Shown: positions 11,072-22,398 of the stretch, piece after piece
Position numbering within the stretch: the stretch's first letter is position 1
Layout of the letters: the number at the start of each line of letters is the position of its first letter
Assembly: GCF_000330505.1 (NCBI RefSeq)
Contig: NW_004443556.1
Location: 299,907-363,906 of the forward strand
Reading direction: 5' to 3'
DNA: 64,000 bases
DNA from: Entamoeba invadens IP1
Lineage: Eukaryota; Evosea; Mastigamoebida; Endamoebidae
Translations under genes and position numbers: made by a program
The notes under the pieces: model-generated
Database searches by the model: none
What the model was told of the DNA's origin: nothing
The model's input: the letters and a program-made list of their open reading frames with translations, nothing else

Positions 11072-11541
11072 AGACTTTTTTATTAGTTTAATTTAGTAAA
11101 TCAAATATTCGTTATATAATTATTTTATATTAAGTTCAAAAAATTAATTTATAATTATATTATTAATGTCAATCAAAAGTAAATTGATAAAAAAAAGACA
11201 CATTTACATATTTATTTGAAAAAAAAACGTTAAGTGGTGGAAGATAATCGCAATGATAATCAATATAAATTTAGAGGCCCATTATGTCGGATAAGACTTC
11301 TATTTCTGGAATCTTTTAAATGTAATAGAATGGATCTTCTGGTCTTAGTTTTAATGAACAAAAGAAACAACCATATTAGTTTTTTATATTTTCAAAACAA
11401 TTTATTATGTATTTGAACTGTTTGAATTGCTAATGGTTGTTTTAATTAAAACAATTAAATATATAATAGTTAAAATATTGATAAACATATTATACATAAA
11501 CTACTGTTTTTTAAAAAAAGGATGTGAAAAAACCGATCAAT
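11072..11541. other. Intergenic region
   Basis: A 60-codon frame at 11234-11416 opens on GTG and has no recognisable content. No RNA gene seen. Confidence 0.55.
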
Positions 11542-11745
11542 TTATTCCTCAAAAACAGCAACTTTTCTCTGTTGAATTTTAGACATAGACATATTTATTT
11601 CTTTGAGTGAAATAAAAAGATCGTTGTTGTTTCTTGTAAGTGTGTCTCTGATGATTTGAAGAGGAATTTTCTTTCCAAAGTTCATTTGGATAGCAACTAG
11701 AAGCTCGAATGGGTATTGATATTCTTCTTCGATGATTGAGTCCAT
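11542..11745 (-). CDS. Small protein of unknown function (67 aa)
   Basis: An ATG-initiated 67-aa frame. The N-terminus is acidic (MDSIIEEE), followed by a helical-looking middle (ELLVAIQMNFGKKIPLQIIRD) and a C-terminus with a basic patch ending in VAVFEE. The middle loosely recalls three-helix UBA/CUE-type domains, but this is weak. Support for a real gene comes from the TATA-like element 24-34 bases upstream and a codon pattern less A+T-biased than the flanks. Confidence 0.5.
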   Translation of the reverse strand: MDSIIEEEYQYPFELLVAIQMNFGKKIPLQIIRDTLTRNNNDLFISLKEINMSMSKIQQRKVAVFEE

Positions 11746-12160
11746 TGTGTTCTGATTATTAGACGCTCCCTTATAAATCGCCTTTTGCCTTTTTCACTCA
11801 TTCTTGTTTGTCTTTTCATTCTTTCCATCATTGTAACTTTCTGTTTATTATTTGACTTTATTTTTCATTTTTTGAAAAAACATTTCAATATTTAATATTG
11901 AAATAATAAAAAAAAAACTATAAAATAATTATAATTATAATTTTAATTTATAATTTCTATTTTTTATTGTAGTTAATAATTATAGCTTAATAATAAATAA
12001 GTACCATAATCATTAAGATGTTTAAGTTTTTAACATAAAAAATTTCTTATTAAATATCAATTTTTTAATTTTTTTACAATTATTTGTTTGTTATCTATTT
12101 AATAAAATTATAGTTATTATACTATTAATATTTGACTCAGAAATTAAAGAAGCACTCTAC
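11746..12160. other. Intergenic region
   Basis: Apart from the TATA-like element near its left end, only A+T-rich sequence without frames. Confidence 0.6.
11769..11779 (-). promoter_or_regulatory. TATA-like element of the 67-aa protein gene
   Basis: On the minus strand GATTTATAAGG sits 24-34 bases before the ATG at 11745, the usual spacing for Entamoeba. Confidence 0.45.
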
Positions 12161-12918
12161 TTACTCCAAAAAGATGATAGGGACATCCTCTCGTGGTACT
12201 TGACTGGTGTAGTGGTATAAAGGAACACCCATAGCTAAACACCCAACCACTTTCTTTCCTTTCAGTCCAACAATATCAAGACACTCATTGAACGAAAACA
12301 TGAACTTTAACAAGCCACACCAAAGAGAGCCATACCCTTTGTTGGTTGCTGCAAGTTCAAGTTGGGTTAAAGCAATAGTTCCATCGTCATTTGCCCAAAC
12401 GTTTTGAGAGTCGTCGACGTAAGCAATAACAACATGTGGAGCCTTTCTGACGATCAAATCGACACTCAAAAAGTTACCAAAGATATTAACGATTTCTGGA
12501 ATCTGCAATGCTATTTCGTTTATTTTTTAATTACATCTGTTAGCTTTGGCTCATTTATTACAAGATATTTGATTGGTCTCCAATTCTTGGCGGAAGGGGA
12601 GAATCTTGTCAGATTGATAAGTTCAGTCAATTCTTCTTTGGGGATTGGGCCTTTAAAAGATCTTGTTGATCTTCTTGTCTTTATAGCGTCTATGACATCT
12701 TTATGTCCTTCTGGAACGTTTTCAAGTGGTTTTTCAAAGAGAGTGATTGCTTTGCTTTTACAAATTGAAGAACAGTGTCCACATTTAAAACAGTTTGAAG
12801 CTTCTTCTTCCACAATCGTGATCTTGTGGTTTTCCACTTTGAGACATTGTGCTATGCAGTCACGTGCACACATACCACATCCTCTGCACAACTCAGTGTT
12901 AATCTTCAAGCAACTCAT
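12161..12918 (-). pseudogene. Ferredoxin-nitroreductase fusion protein with one frameshift
   Basis: The first frame (12918-12520) encodes an N-terminal 2[4Fe-4S] ferredoxin domain with C11, C14, C17, C21 and C43, C46, C49, C53. It then enters an FMN-dependent nitroreductase domain (TRRSTRSFKG at 81-90, FSPSAKNWRPIKYLVI at 107-122) and stops at residue 132. The frame resumes at once in another phase at about 12525 and runs to 12161 with the rest of the nitroreductase fold (ALTQLELAATNKGYGSLWCG, then VVGCLAMGVP). The break lies in a run of six A residues (12523-12528 on plus, read as T); one extra base would make the protein continuous at about 250 aa, the normal family length. Entamoeba enzymes of this type reduce nitro compounds, including metronidazole, using electrons through the iron-sulfur domain. 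Everything else is intact, so a sequencing error or very recent mutation is likely. Confidence 0.85.
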
Positions 12919-12922
12919 TTGA

Positions 12923-12954
12923 TGAATTTTTTATGTCTACATGCTTTTTATACC
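12923..12954 (-). promoter_or_regulatory. TATA box and initiator of the nitroreductase gene
   Basis: On the minus strand GGTATAAAAAGC (12943-12954) is followed by AAAAATTCA (12923-12931), which equals the Entamoeba initiator consensus and lies 5 bases before the ATG at 12918. This well-formed core promoter argues that the locus is, or recently was, transcribed. Confidence 0.7.
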
Positions 12955-13172
12955 ATTTACAGTTTTTCTATTTTTACGAATTGTTCAAAAATAAATATTA
13001 TTGAAATTATCCCGTTTTTGTGGGGGTCAAAAATATAGGTTTTCAATAAAAATACAATAAGAAGTTCAATGAAGTTTTTATCTGTAGAGGTGTTAAGATT
13101 TTACAAATTATAATTAAAGTATTATCAATATATTACATATTTTGTTGTATAATAAGTAATTAATATTCCAAC

Positions 13173-13689
13173 TCGAACCCAGTGTGGTGGGTATTTTTTA
13201 ATTCATCACTTGTTTTAGTCATCACACCGGTTGTTGAATTGGTTATTTTTTGTTCAGTATTTTGTCAAAAGATCTTCAATGAAATCATTGGAGGCAAAAG
13301 TTACCACTTTTAAAATAAAACGAATGTGAAATTTGTGAGTCTTCGTGGTGGTGTCGTTGTGAACACAATAATAGTTGATTGTAATATTTATATTGAAGAA
13401 ATCAAATTGTGAAGAAACGCGACACTTCTTATATGTTAGCAATTCAAGTGAACGTTAGATGAAGGTGCAGAAGTCTATGGAAGCATGTGTTAAACTGTTT
13501 TCACTTTAAATCATTCCGAGTGTTGTGCCGCTCCATAAAGGGTGTGAATCAAAATTTGAACTGTTTTTGACATTGAATTACACAACAAAGATAAACACAA
13601 CAAAAGCACTTGTTACGAAGTCAATTGAAAGTGGTGATGAAACAATCAACGTGCCGATAACCAATGTGACATTCACAAAGGGTGTTTGA
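13173..13689 (+). pseudogene. TMK transmembrane kinase relic (membrane and juxtamembrane part)
   Basis: Translated in shifting frames, this stretch begins SNPVWWV followed by a hydrophobic segment, the arrangement found where Entamoeba TMK proteins cross the membrane. Later pieces match the cytoplasmic region before the kinase: a VVPLHKGCESKFELF segment, then TKSIESGDETINVPI. There are several stops and frameshifts (near 13315, 13470 and 13507) and the kinase domain itself is absent. The same SPVWWV membrane signature recurs in the relic at 22399-23160, and kinase-domain remains lie at 43041-43600. The family assignment rests on my memory of TMK layout. Confidence 0.55.
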
Positions 13690-14336
13690 ACACCAATTTA
13701 CATAGCACCAGAAATTCTAAACCAGAAAAAACACAAAAAAGAGTCCGACAATTCAACAAATTAACATATGAATTTTACCCATTTTCTAATTTAAAATGTT
13801 TTTTGCATTATGTTATTTTTTTCTTAATGTGTGAATACTTCTTATCAACCCAAACTAACTTTTTGCGTTAACTTATTGACCTTTCATTATATTCCATCAT
13901 ATATATTAAATTATCATTGCAGGATGTTATAAAAGAGCTGATTTGAGAAATATTTTTGTAAAAAAAATATTTATTTGGGTTTCTTTTCGACGACCATTTT
14001 GTGTGTTTTTAAATTTTATTTCCAATAAAAATAGTTTAAAAATTGGGAATTAGGTTATGAATCTTTAAAAACGGTAAAAAACTGAAACAATGATTATTTT
14101 GTTTCGAAAAATTTCCCGATATATTTAGTAATTAATTTATAAAATTGGGGACAACGCAGGACAAAAAACAAGGTTTAAAGAATGACATTAATTGAATAAT
14201 GTAAATAGTTATGTCTAATAAAAATGTTAATAATTCGATAATATAATTTTTTAAATATGATTATATTTCTTCGAAATAACAAAAGCAAATGTTTTTTATT
14301 TGATATATTAACAAACTCATTTTATTAAAATACAAA
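13690..14336. other. Intergenic A+T-rich region
   Basis: Short AT-rich frames only (for example 13686-13871). No recognised motif. The promoter of the F-box/LRR-like gene should lie at the right end. Confidence 0.55.
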
Positions 14337-17129
14337 ATGCAACACCTTGAAATGTTTTATTTGGCACAAGTCTCCCTCCATCTTCCAACGATGATAGACG
14401 TTGCAAACTTTGTTCAAGTGAATCACAAAGCTTGTGAATCAATTTCTTGTTTAAAAGTAAGTCCATGGTTTACTGCAAAAGAGGACATTGAAAAATTTTG
14501 TTCTATTCACACGACTGACACCATCAACTGCAACTCCTTTAATATTTCAAAAGAACTTTTGAATAAAGCCACTTTTATAAAAAATAAATAAGTATCATAT
14601 GAGGAAACAAAGGATTTGATAACATCAGAATTTTGCAGTAAATTTACCACATTCATTTTGATGGAAAGCGTTGAAATTAATCCAGAAATATTTTCACAAA
14701 TATTTAAAATTGTAGTCGACTCCAATGTTACCAAAGTCAAAATGACAGTCCGAACATTTTACAACTTTCTCTTGTATATAAAAGAATCTGTTGACATTAA
14801 AGTTCAACGCAAGTTGTTTAAAACGGCATTTTTGTTCTTCCAACCATTTAAGAGTTACACGACATATATGGGGGATCGAGACGAAACTTCTGAAATGTTT
14901 GAGAAAATTAATGAAGCCGTTAAAACACTTTCCTGTGAGATATACATAGATTGGTCTGATGAAAAGGGATTTGATCAATATGTCAGTCTCACGCCAAACT
15001 GCAAGAATTACACTTCGACGATATTTTTAGATGTATTAGACACATTCCGTCCAATCTGTAACAACGGTTTAGTGACAGTCAACACAACAGGATTTAGAAA
15101 ATTGATAGAGACGACTAAACTTGAAAGTGTCATTCGTAATTGTTACCCGACACAAATAGAGTTTGTTGGCAACTGAATTGATATGTCACAAATGCAGTTG
15201 GATAACACAGTTGAAGTCTTGAAAATAGAATACATAGAACCACGAAACGAAATGGAAATGGGTAATAATACTAACGAGTTTACACTACCAAAGATATTAA
15301 ATGTGAAAGAAGTGATCAGTGTCAATACGCAAATAACATTTTCTAACACGTGTCCTTCAGTAAAAAAGGTCACACTTGAAAACTTTGCTTGTGAAGTAAA
15401 AACTACCAGAAAAGGTGTTAAAAAGGTGTGGGAAAGTATACCAAATTTTCCATTTGTTTGTGTTGAAGAAATGTCAATTAAAAATTTGAGAAAGGAAATT
15501 GACTTTATGATGTTAAAACAGTTGAAGAAGTTAAATTTGGAATTCACAAACAACTGTGACGTTTTTGTGAATAAAAACTGTGCCAATGAAATTAATATGA
15601 TTCAATTGAATAATTGCACGGTGACAATCGACGCTGAAGAACACAACGATTTTTCTTTTAATATGTTCACAAATACAAATTTCGTGTTTTTGAACGACAA
15701 AGACTTGAAATTGCATTTTAAAGGTTGCCAAAATATAAGTGTGACAACACAAAAGGTTATCAATTCATTAACACTTGATGATTGTGTCAAACCAACGGTA
15801 TCAAGCAAAGTAATTAATTTGATTGTGAACAAATCAAAACTGACAAGTTCACATCAAATCAGTGCAGAGAATATAACACTCTGTTCAATCAAAGACTTCA
15901 TCCCAATAAGTTTTAAAGAAACAAAAAATGTGTTTTTATTTAACATGAACAATTTTGTATTCAAAAATACGTTCGAAAATTGTACGACTCTGAAAGTTGA
16001 TTACTGCGACAATTGTGAGTTTTTGTTTGAAGCAAACAAGTTGGAAACACTTTCACTTAACAGTTCTAAAAACATTCAATTTGTTGGCAATTTTGACTCA
16101 ATAAAAAATTGTGTTGTTTCAAATAATTCAACCTTTAAATTCCCATCAGAACTTAATTCAATTTGTCACAAAGTTCAAAGTAAAAATGAAGATAATGTTT
16201 GTGTCACTGAGATGATGACTTATGAAGAATACAATACAGCTAAAGATAAATTAGTCTCATTATATTCAAGAATGACCAATAATAACATGCGCAACTTGGA
16301 CACAAAAACTGAGACTTTTGAGACAAAGGATGTAGTGATCGACCACCCAAATTTTGTATTAAAAAATTGTGTTTGTTCGCCCAGAAAGTCAATTCATTTG
16401 ATTCAAAAAATTGATATTTTAAACTCTGTTAAAATTGAAAATTACTGTGGGAGTTTATCGAATTTGCGCAGTGTCGTTTGTGGGACTTATGAACTTGTGA
16501 ATTACATTAATCCAACACCGGGAGGCCTTATTCTACTTGGCGCACCCAATGTCATATTTAAGAAGTGTACAGATTTGGGTTTTATGTTGGATAGCGCCAA
16601 TAGGTCGATTTCAATGTACGACTCATCTATAACACTTAATTTTCAAATTGGAAACAAAATAGAAATGTTGATAATTAAAAACACAACAATTAACAATTTT
16701 AGTGGTCAACAGTTTTCTGAAAAAGATGCCGTTGTTAAGATGGAAATTGACAATTCGCACATCCCTCAAAATTTATATTCTCTATGTTCAGAAGAATTGA
16801 TTGAGAGTAATATCACTGATTTTAAAGAACAACAAAACGTTAATGCTCAAAGAGTGAAATGTGAACACTGCGAAAATATTGTTTTGAATATTGAAAGTGA
16901 GACTTCACATGTTGTATTAGAGCAATGTAAAAAGTGTTCTGTTGCTATAAAAGTAAATGAAAATGTTCAAATTGATAATTGTGAAAATATTCATATTGTT
17001 GAAAACAAACAGTTATTACCACAGAACGACCAATATGCTGATCAAAATCGAGCATTTGGGTTTGGGCAAACACGACCTATGTTTTTCCAAAATCAACACA
17101 CCCAATTGTTTTTAAATGGATTTAAATAA
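14337..17129 (+). pseudogene. Large F-box/LRR-like Entamoeba family gene with two in-frame stops
   Basis: A single phase runs from the ATG at 14337 to a TAA at 17129, about 930 codons, broken only by a TAA at 14589-14591 and a TGA at 15174-15176. No shift of frame is needed across either stop. The N-terminus (LEMFYLAQVSLHLPTMIDV) is the F-box-like leader of an Entamoeba lineage family; a related leader opens the gene at 26732. The long C-terminal part (15183-17129) is rich in Asn and Cys, with recurring NC or DC turns followed by hydrophobic strand-like segments, suggesting an irregular leucine-rich or beta-solenoid fold. No catalytic motif or membrane segment is seen. The stops could mean a young pseudogene, or translation of only the last 648 codons from the ATG at 15183. 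An intron beginning GTTTGT at 15161 was tested, but its nearby AG sites do not restore the frame. Confidence 0.75.
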
Positions 17130-17880
17130 TTGTGGTAATTAAATTTTATATTTGATTAACAAGTTATATTTTTGTGCGTTTTTTTATTAACTTAATACCC
17201 GAAAGACAATTTTGCTTATTATTTTTGTGGAATATAGATAGTTTAAATATAAAAACATTTTTATTGTTTAATAAAAAAACAAATTTAAATACAAATTGTT
17301 TATATTAACCTTAGGAAGTGAAAATTGGATATTTTATATTAGGATTAAGGTCAGTACGGAAACCTGATTTATTCTGTTAACCTTATTTATCGAATATGAC
17401 TGGTTGATTTTTTTACAACCCAAAAACATAGAAGCTAAGCTTTTTTTCATCAACGAATAAAACGATTTATTTGGTACTCGACGTAAACAAAAAATAATAT
17501 TGATATGTTCAAAAACATGTTACCGAACACGCATTAAATGATCAAATACGACAATGAATTAAACAGCTATAACTGAAAATATAAAACAACGAAAATCAAA
17601 GAAATAAGCTGCTTCGTGAGCTTCGAGGAAAGAAAATCGTGGAGTTTCAGACAGCCAGTTTATCAAGTAGTTGATTTTCAAAAAGACTGATAACTTTACT
17701 TGAAGTTTGTTAACATTATTTTCTTATTATTTTGTTCAAATTTATTACCAAATCAACTGTATTTATTCACTTTTAGATGTTTGAAAATGATTGGTCAAAT
17801 GGTCTAAATCTTATTTATGTTATTGGTTGTGTTATTGATTATTTAGTTTTGGAATACAGTTGGGCAAACAAACATTCGCC
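17130..17880. other. Intergenic region
   Basis: Mostly A+T-rich. A denser patch at 17400-17700 contains no readable protein on either strand. Confidence 0.5.
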
Positions 17881-18793
17881 GAGCAAATGAACCTTATGAT
17901 TTCAGCGATAGCCTTCTCGTACTTGCCTTTAATCAAATAAATCTAAGCGTGGTCTTTGTTTTCTTGATCAAGTTCAGTTCTAACGCTCTTCAGTTTGTCT
18001 TGGTATTTCTATTTCATCGCTTTATTGTCATCATTTGCAGTGTCAAGTTGCTTCTGTGACTTGTCGACTTCGGCATTCAAGTCGTTGATCATTTTGTCCA
18101 TTTTTTCCAAATCCTTCTTCTTCTTCTTCTCATCAGTAAGTTGATCAACTGTCGAGTCATTCGCTTTTTAGTCAATTTTTATTCAGTGTTATTTGCTTCA
18201 TCTAAGTTGAACTGGACTTATGTAATTTGCTATCAGCAGGCTTTCAAAATGCATCTGCACTATCAGCCTTCTGTCTTTCTTCATCGAGTTTGGCTTGAAT
18301 TTAAGTTATTATTGCATTCAACATGTTCTTCTCTTCTTCTTGAGCAACAGAAGCTGGTGCACTGACTTGGACTTTAAGTGACGAGACTTGTGCATTGAGT
18401 GTTTTGACTTGGTCTTCCACATTCTTTTTTCTATCAGATTAGTTGAGAAGCTGAGGCAGTCTTTTTCATTAGTTTTGTCGTTCAAAGTCTTCTTCTTTTG
18501 TGCTTCAAGTGCCTTAATCTGTGATTTATAATTCTCAATCTTCGAAGCGTCTTCAATTGCTTTTTTATATCCTTATTAGCAGCATCAAGTTGAGTGTTCT
18601 GGTCTTTCAACGCAGCAACCATTTTCTCCAAATCAGCAATTTGAAAGTCTCTCTTGATAACCTCTGTTTGGTCAATATTTGAAGTCCCAACTTTATCTTT
18701 AGGGTCTTGAAATTGTTGTTCCAAATCTACTATTTTCTTCTTGTTTTTAGTTGTTCTGTCTCTTAATTCATTCAACTTCCTTTTTTTTGCTTC
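17881..18793 (-). pseudogene. Coiled-coil protein pseudogene
   Basis: On the minus strand the sequence starts after a good splice acceptor (TTTTATTTTAG ending at about 18794) and reads as a long heptad-rich protein broken by several stops and frameshifts. Readable parts include VDLEQQFQDPKDKV, DLEKMVAALKDQNTQLDAAN, QVKTLNAQVSSLKVQV and KLKSVRTELDQENKDHA. The longest intact run is 18775-18482. Lys, Glu, Gln, Leu and Asp dominate, as in the many long coiled-coil proteins of Entamoeba. The 5' exon is missing, replaced upstream by one copy of the 411-bp inverted repeat. The protein's role cannot be inferred. Confidence 0.65.
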
Positions 18794-18824
18794 TAAAATA
18801 AAAAAAATATTAATGCACTACAAT

Positions 18825-19235
18825 AAGTCAACTATATTATTTAACAATACAATAAAAAAGTATTATAAAATGTAATTAAAACAATTAAAATAATTTAATA
18901 TAAATTATTGAAACAATTATTAGTTATTTATTAATAATACAATACAATATAATAATGTAATCCCATAATTTCAAATATAACTAAATTTATAAACATTACT
19001 AATTCAAATTTCAAAGCGATGAAGTTTATAAAGTAAACCTGAATATTTATATGATGATGGTTGTCACGTATAGACCGAGCTTTTTTATAAAAATCATTGA
19101 CCATTTTATAATATAAAAAATGTTTTTTTTTATATTCTATTGACCAATTTATAAAATAACCAACCAAAAACAAAATTATAAAAATACAATAAATAGAATT
19201 AAACTTCCACAAGTCGTATATAACTTTGTTGTGTT
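18825..19235 (-). repeat. Copy A of a 411-bp inverted repeat
   Basis: Read on the minus strand it matches 21953-22363 over the same 411 bases with only a few substitutions and balanced single-base indels. Both copies contain the end of a TMK-like reading frame (TQQSYIRLVEV, stop) and then an overlapping 93-codon frame with hydrophobic stretches that translates identically in both. Identity starts at AACACAACAAAG and ends at GTTGACTT; flanks differ sharply. Confidence 0.85.
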
Positions 19236-20343
19236 ATTGAATAAACTCCAGTGACACCATTCAAAGTTGGTGCTTGTGTAATTATAAGCGGATTTTCTGT
19301 TGGTTGTGATTGTAATAAGAACTCGCTTGGTATTTTAAATATTGACACTATAGAAAGTTGACTCATGTTATCTACATTAATTCCTTGTGTCACAAAAACG
19401 TCTCCCAATTTGACAATTTTGTTACTCTAAGTCACAGAATTGGCATTCAAATTGATATTGTGTTCTCCTTCACTCAATCCAATATAAATGTCGTTCTTCG
19501 TGCTTAACGACAACACTTTGTTCAACGCAATTTTCAATTCGAATAATTTTAAATGTTATTTCTTCACATTTTGCAGCTCCCCGATTTTTTTTTAATTTTC
19601 AGAAACTCTCAAAATTGCGTTTAAAATAAGTTTCTCATTGTTCAAAATGTTGTAAGTAAAAAATAAGAAAATAGTCACTCACAGTGACAAATTTCGTTGT
19701 CAAAGATCCATGTAGTGTCACTTCACTGTTAGCCGCAACTTCCATTCCATCTCAAAGAAAATAAAATTTAATAATAAATTAAAAAATTTAATTTTACACA
19801 CTTCGCATTCAACATTTTCGGTGTTGTTCCGCCATTATTAAGATGATTTTACTGAAATCAGCAATTCGATTGTACACGACATTCCCTTCCAAAATTAACG
19901 TGTGACTCTCTACCTCCCCAGCCTTCTCGCAGTCCTCACAACTGTACTTTCCATCGAAAATGCACTCACAACTTATTAAAGAAGTTTCTAACACAAATTG
20001 CAACTCTTCGAAAATTTCACAAGCAACTTTAATTCGTCGTACGAAAAACTTGGATCCTTTGAACTGCCAAAAACAGAATGTTGTTGTCGTCAAATCCAAT
20101 TAATGGTGTTGTACTCGCACCAAAATTGCCAAAATGGTGTGAACGCCCAAATTTGACACTTTCTGTCTTTTCGAGTGTCAAATTTGAAAAAGCGAAATTG
20201 CCAATAAAGACGACTTGTGTTGTTGGAAGAGTCACATTTTCACTCAACACAATTTCACTGTTCGTTTCGATTTGTAACGTTTTCGTGCGCTTTTTGGTAT
20301 TAAAACTCCTCCAATAAGTCGCATCGTTTCCTTTAAAACCCAC
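19199..20343 (-). pseudogene. Extracellular part of a TMK-like receptor, decayed
   Basis: The minus strand from 20343 carries a protein in three main pieces with shifting frames. Its start (ATYWRSFNTKKRTKTLQIETNSEI) and strand-like segments (VVFIGNFAFSNLTLEKTESV) resemble the N-terminal beta-rich region of Entamoeba TMK receptors. Next comes a Cys-bearing piece (SCECIFDGKYSCEDCEKAG, 19809-20099), then a C-terminal piece ending ITQQSYIRLVEV at 19199. The stretch 19560-19800 is the least readable. No Cys-rich repeats, membrane segment or kinase follow on this strand; those of a comparable receptor are on the plus strand beyond 22399. A non-TMK secreted repeat protein is the main alternative. 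Confidence 0.45.
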
Positions 20344-20345
20344 AA

Positions 20346-21793
20346 GTGGACTTTACTGGTAAACCGTACAACTAAATACACAGTTTATTATTTATTTATA
20401 ATATAATAATTTATACTATTAAAAGTGGTAAAAAACAAAAACAGTTTTATATCAAGAAAAACCGGTTTATAATTTATTCAAAAGGAAATAACAATTATAA
20501 AAATCAATAATAAGTTTTTTATTTACTTTTTAATTATTTTTATATTCATTGTCTTTTTGTTATTCCAACCCGATTCACAAAGTCCACAAGTTTATATTTG
20601 AGAAAGTTATATCTCCAAATCTAAAATAAATCAATTTTAGTAACCAAAACGATTAGCAACAGTTTGATAAAACGAATTTGTCCTTTTGTCAAAAATGACA
20701 AATTTGATTGTAAAATATGCGATATATAAAATATCATATATTGTTTAGTTATAATAATGCTTTGATTACCAAAGTTAATAAATTACTCTTTTCCATTTTA
20801 TTATTATTTTAATATTTTTTAGTTTTATTATAATAAAACGAAAGAACAAACTGAATACTAATAACTAAACTACAAAAAAACATTATGTAAAAATAGTTTC
20901 TACAGAAACAAATTTCTAGTTACAAAATAATTGTTTATAATTCGACAAACTTACCTTAAACAGCAGGGAAAATATATTATAAATTATTATACCTATATGT
21001 TCTATTTTTATTTCATTTTTGTTCTTTTCTCTTGTAAATGTTCTTATTATTTACTACAATACTATCGTAAAAGTGTTACTATAGTATTATTATAGTATTA
21101 TTATAGTATTAGTTTAGAAAGACGACACATCAATTCAAAACAACACTCCAAATCGATCTTATACATACAACGATGATTTCATGGTTCAACATTTCGTTTA
21201 GTCGCCAGTGATTTTTATGTTGTTTTAGTGTGCTTATAGCCGTTGGTTAGTATTTTATTATTTAATAACAGAACCGACTCATATTGTCTTCTGTAATAAG
21301 ACAACAAGATATGTTTCTTTGGAGTCGTCGGTTTTGGTTGTTATTTGACGAAATAACTATCGACAGCAGTGTCACCATCGCGAAATAAATTACTTGGCAA
21401 TGTGTCCTTTAGTTAGGTCTTGTTGTTATTGGTGGGTGTTTTGCGATCTGGTTTTTCATTGGGGCTCTCCGTTTTCCAAAAAAAGAATTTTATTAGCAAC
21501 ATATTTAATTTAAAGTGATCGATGTTATCAATATTGCCGTTGTTGTATTTTTCATATTGAATGTATTTTTTTGTTTTGATGCTTTGCCTAATTTATGGAT
21601 TTTTACTTTCAATTCAGAACAGGAGAAAACGACAATTTGAAAAGACAGTTTTTTGAGTAAATAATATAAATAATAATATAGTATATATTGTAAGAATTTA
21701 AATTAATATATAGAACAAATGATGTATCGATACAACAATTGACAAACACGATAAGTACGTGATGTGTCAATATGAACAACAGTTTGTGCTCAA
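20346..21793. other. Intergenic region between the inverted repeats
   Basis: A+T-rich, with a denser patch (21110-21660) that yields no coherent protein on either strand. A small microsatellite lies at 21079-21111. Confidence 0.5.
21079..21111 (+). repeat. Microsatellite, ATAGTATTATT-type units
   Basis: Three near-identical ATAGTATTAT(T) units in tandem, each about 11 bases. Confidence 0.6.
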
Positions 21794-21940
21794 ATGTTTA
21801 ATTTGTGTAATAGTTGCATTATAGACTCGGAAGAAAAAGAATACCACTCCATCTTCTTTTCAATTGTGTGTTCGTTTCTTGTTCTTGTATTGTCATTCTT
21901 GACTGTAGTGAATAACTTCAGTTCTTGTCAAAATGCTTAA
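21794..21940 (+). CDS. Possible 48-aa membrane peptide
   Basis: ATG-started short frame: Cys-bearing N-terminus (MFNLCNSC), an acidic stretch (DSEEKEYH), a strongly hydrophobic segment (about residues 22-42) and a short polar tail. It ends just before copy B of the inverted repeat. It could be a small membrane protein, a first exon of the Cys-rich relic that follows, or chance. No family recognised. Confidence 0.25.
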   Translation: MFNLCNSCIIDSEEKEYHSIFFSIVCSFLVLVLSFLTVVNNFSSCQNA

Positions 21941-21952
21941 TATCGAAATACC

Positions 21953-22363
21953 AACACAACAAAGTTATATACGACTTGTGGAAGTTTAATTCTATTTATT
22001 GTATTTTTATAATTTTGTTTTTGGTTGGTTATTTTATAAATTGGTCAATAGAATATAAAAAAAAACATTTTTTATATTATAAAATGGTCAATGATTTTTA
22101 TAAAAAAGCTCGGTCTATACGTGACAACCATCATCATATAAATATTCAGGTTTACTTTATAAACTTCATCGCTTTGAAATTTGAATTAGTAATGTTTATA
22201 AATTTAGTTATATTTGAAATTATGGGATTACATTATTATATAGTATTGTATTATTAATAAATAACTAATAATTGTTTCAATAATTTATATTAAATTATTT
22301 TAATTCTTTTAATTACATTTTATGATACTTTTTATTTGTATTGTTAAATAATATAGTTGACTT
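21953..22363 (+). repeat. Copy B of the 411-bp inverted repeat
   Basis: Direct-strand partner of 18825-19235, same length and nearly identical. It also carries TQQSYIRLVEV and the 93-codon hydrophobic frame, but here it lies directly upstream of a Cys-rich receptor relic. Confidence 0.85.
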
Positions 22364-22398
22364 TGATTAACGAATCCCCACACTACTCATTAGCTTTA

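Noticed and set aside
11234..11416. 60-codon frame with DNQY text like that at 39296
   Set aside because: Similarity to the Cys-bearing fragment is limited to four residues; GTG start.
15161..15228. Intron (GTTTGT to TAG) that would remove the in-frame TGA at 15174
   Set aside because: Neither nearby AG keeps the downstream frame; the unspliced frame is continuous.
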